From positions 1,240,001 through 1,304,000 of the forward strand of contig NZ_JAUSXM010000001.1 of NCBI RefSeq assembly GCF_030815985.1: 64,000 nucleotides of DNA, given 5' to 3'. Source of the stretch: Paenibacillus sp. W2I17 (GTDB lineage: Bacteria; Bacillota; Bacilli; Paenibacillales; Paenibacillaceae). This document shows, in pieces, positions 63,524-64,000 of the stretch; within the stretch, counting starts at the first letter, position 1; each line of letters begins with the position of its first letter. Below the pieces are notes generated by a model that searched no databases, was not told where the DNA came from, and was given only the letters and a program-made list of their open reading frames with translations. The translations under genes were made by a program, and so were the position numbers.

Positions 63524-64000
63524 TTATTTGGAAACAGAAGAAGTATCATAGGAAGATTGCATAATCTCCAGATATCGATTAATGTTCAGTCCCTCCAGGC
63601 CTTTCACATATTCATCCCAATCCTTATCCAGACTTTTGGCGCCTGTAATAAATTGCAGGGCGTTCTGATCGATGTAATCCTTGAGATTGGTCTGCATCAT
63701 GCTGGCTTCATCAGCTTGGGACGGATCTACCCACAATGCCCAATGAGGGAAAATCTCTTTCGGTTCCTTGCCCTCCATTAACAATGTCGCCTCATAGAGA
63801 CGTCGCTCACCACCATCATTGGCATAGATGTCTGTCCCCTGTACTTCGGAGTCCCGATATGCCTGATAATGATTGTACTGACTCAATGCAGCCCAACTGT
63901 CATTACGAGGTTCTTCTCCAGAAGGAAGCGGAATGGCTTTATATAACGGTTCAATCTGATCATTGAGCGCCACTTCTCCTTCTTGTGGTTTGCGCCAGCT
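63524..64000 (-). CDS. Extracellular solute-binding protein, C-terminal part (runs off the window)
   Basis: The last 159 residues of a larger protein; the frame stays open to the window edge (SWRKPQEGEVALNDQIEP). Ends typical of long LplA/LipO-type sugar-binding lipoproteins: HWALWVDPSQADEASMMQTN and DKDWDEYVKGLEGLNINRYL. A GTG at 63973 is internal, not a start. Beside the xylan genes it may belong to another xylo-oligosaccharide importer. Confidence 0.82.
   Translation of the reverse strand, partial: SWRKPQEGEVALNDQIEPLYKAIPLPSGEEPRNDSWAALSQYNHYQAYRDSEVQGTDIYANDGGERRLYEATLLMEGKEPKEIFPHWALWVDPSQADEASMMQTNLKDYIDQNALQFITGAKSLDKDWDEYVKGLEGLNINRYLEIMQSSYDTSSVSK

Overview
The window looks like chromosomal DNA of a plant- or soil-associated Paenibacillus-like Firmicute. 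This is inferred from gene content, not from a marker gene. The signs are three Lpl/Ytc-type sugar importers (lipoprotein plus two permeases, no ATPase gene), each next to a YesM/YesN-type two-component system, an SLH-anchored glycosidase, xylan enzymes of families GH11 and GH8, a Bacillus-type cydABDC locus under a Rex-like operator, purine-rich ribosome binding sites with occasional GTG/TTG starts, and many CcpA (cre)-like sites. No rRNA, tRNA, insertion sequence or CRISPR array was seen.

Layout. 0.1-4.3 kb: small redox and regulatory genes (DsbA/SpxH-like, HxlR, Nudix, LysR, alpha/beta hydrolase). 4.4-11.4 kb: sugar importer 1 on the plus strand, converging on a two-component system in which both the kinase and the regulator carry a single-base frameshift. 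11.6-18.8 kb: two unknown small proteins and cytochrome bd oxidase with its CydDC exporter. 19-28.1 kb: MFS/LysR/GNAT, an ECF sigma/anti-sigma pair, a MINPP-like phosphatase with a stalk domain, a DUF3237-like protein and an MFS/TetR operon. 28.2-42.2 kb (all minus): SLH-GH3 glycosidase, importer 2 with two tandem paralogous binding lipoproteins, its two-component system, a gene remnant and a GH95 fucosidase. 42.5-47.0 kb: MarR, nitroreductase, LLM monooxygenase (frameshifted near its end), Gfo/Idh oxidoreductase and HxlR, tied together by three copies of a TTAGC-N2-GCTAA-like operator. 47.2-49.2 kb: a CheY/CheC/diguanylate cyclase operon behind a structured leader. 49.4-57.7 kb: importer 3 with one kinase flanked by two response regulators. 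58-64 kb: xylan module (SUMF1-like lipoprotein, GH11 xylanase, CE1-like esterase, SGNH esterase, GH8 exo-oligoxylanase) and the tail of a fourth binding protein.

How they work together. The most interesting signal is regulatory. The promoter of the importer 3 two-component operon and the promoter of the xylan-esterase/xylanase operon share an almost identical module: -35 TTGTTG, a 17-bp spacer, -10 TACACT, a cre-like site over the -10, and a 17-bp element (CCTATA-N-TTT-N2-C-R-GGT) abutting the -35. The element is repeated with a 22-bp period in front of the regulator operon. A weaker copy lies before GH8. This suggests that the 57-kb sensor system senses a xylan product, autoactivates itself and drives the xylanolytic genes under CcpA veto. 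Second is the CheY/CheC/GGDEF leader, where a 10-nt segment is complementary to the Shine-Dalgarno region. Third is the MarR operator set.
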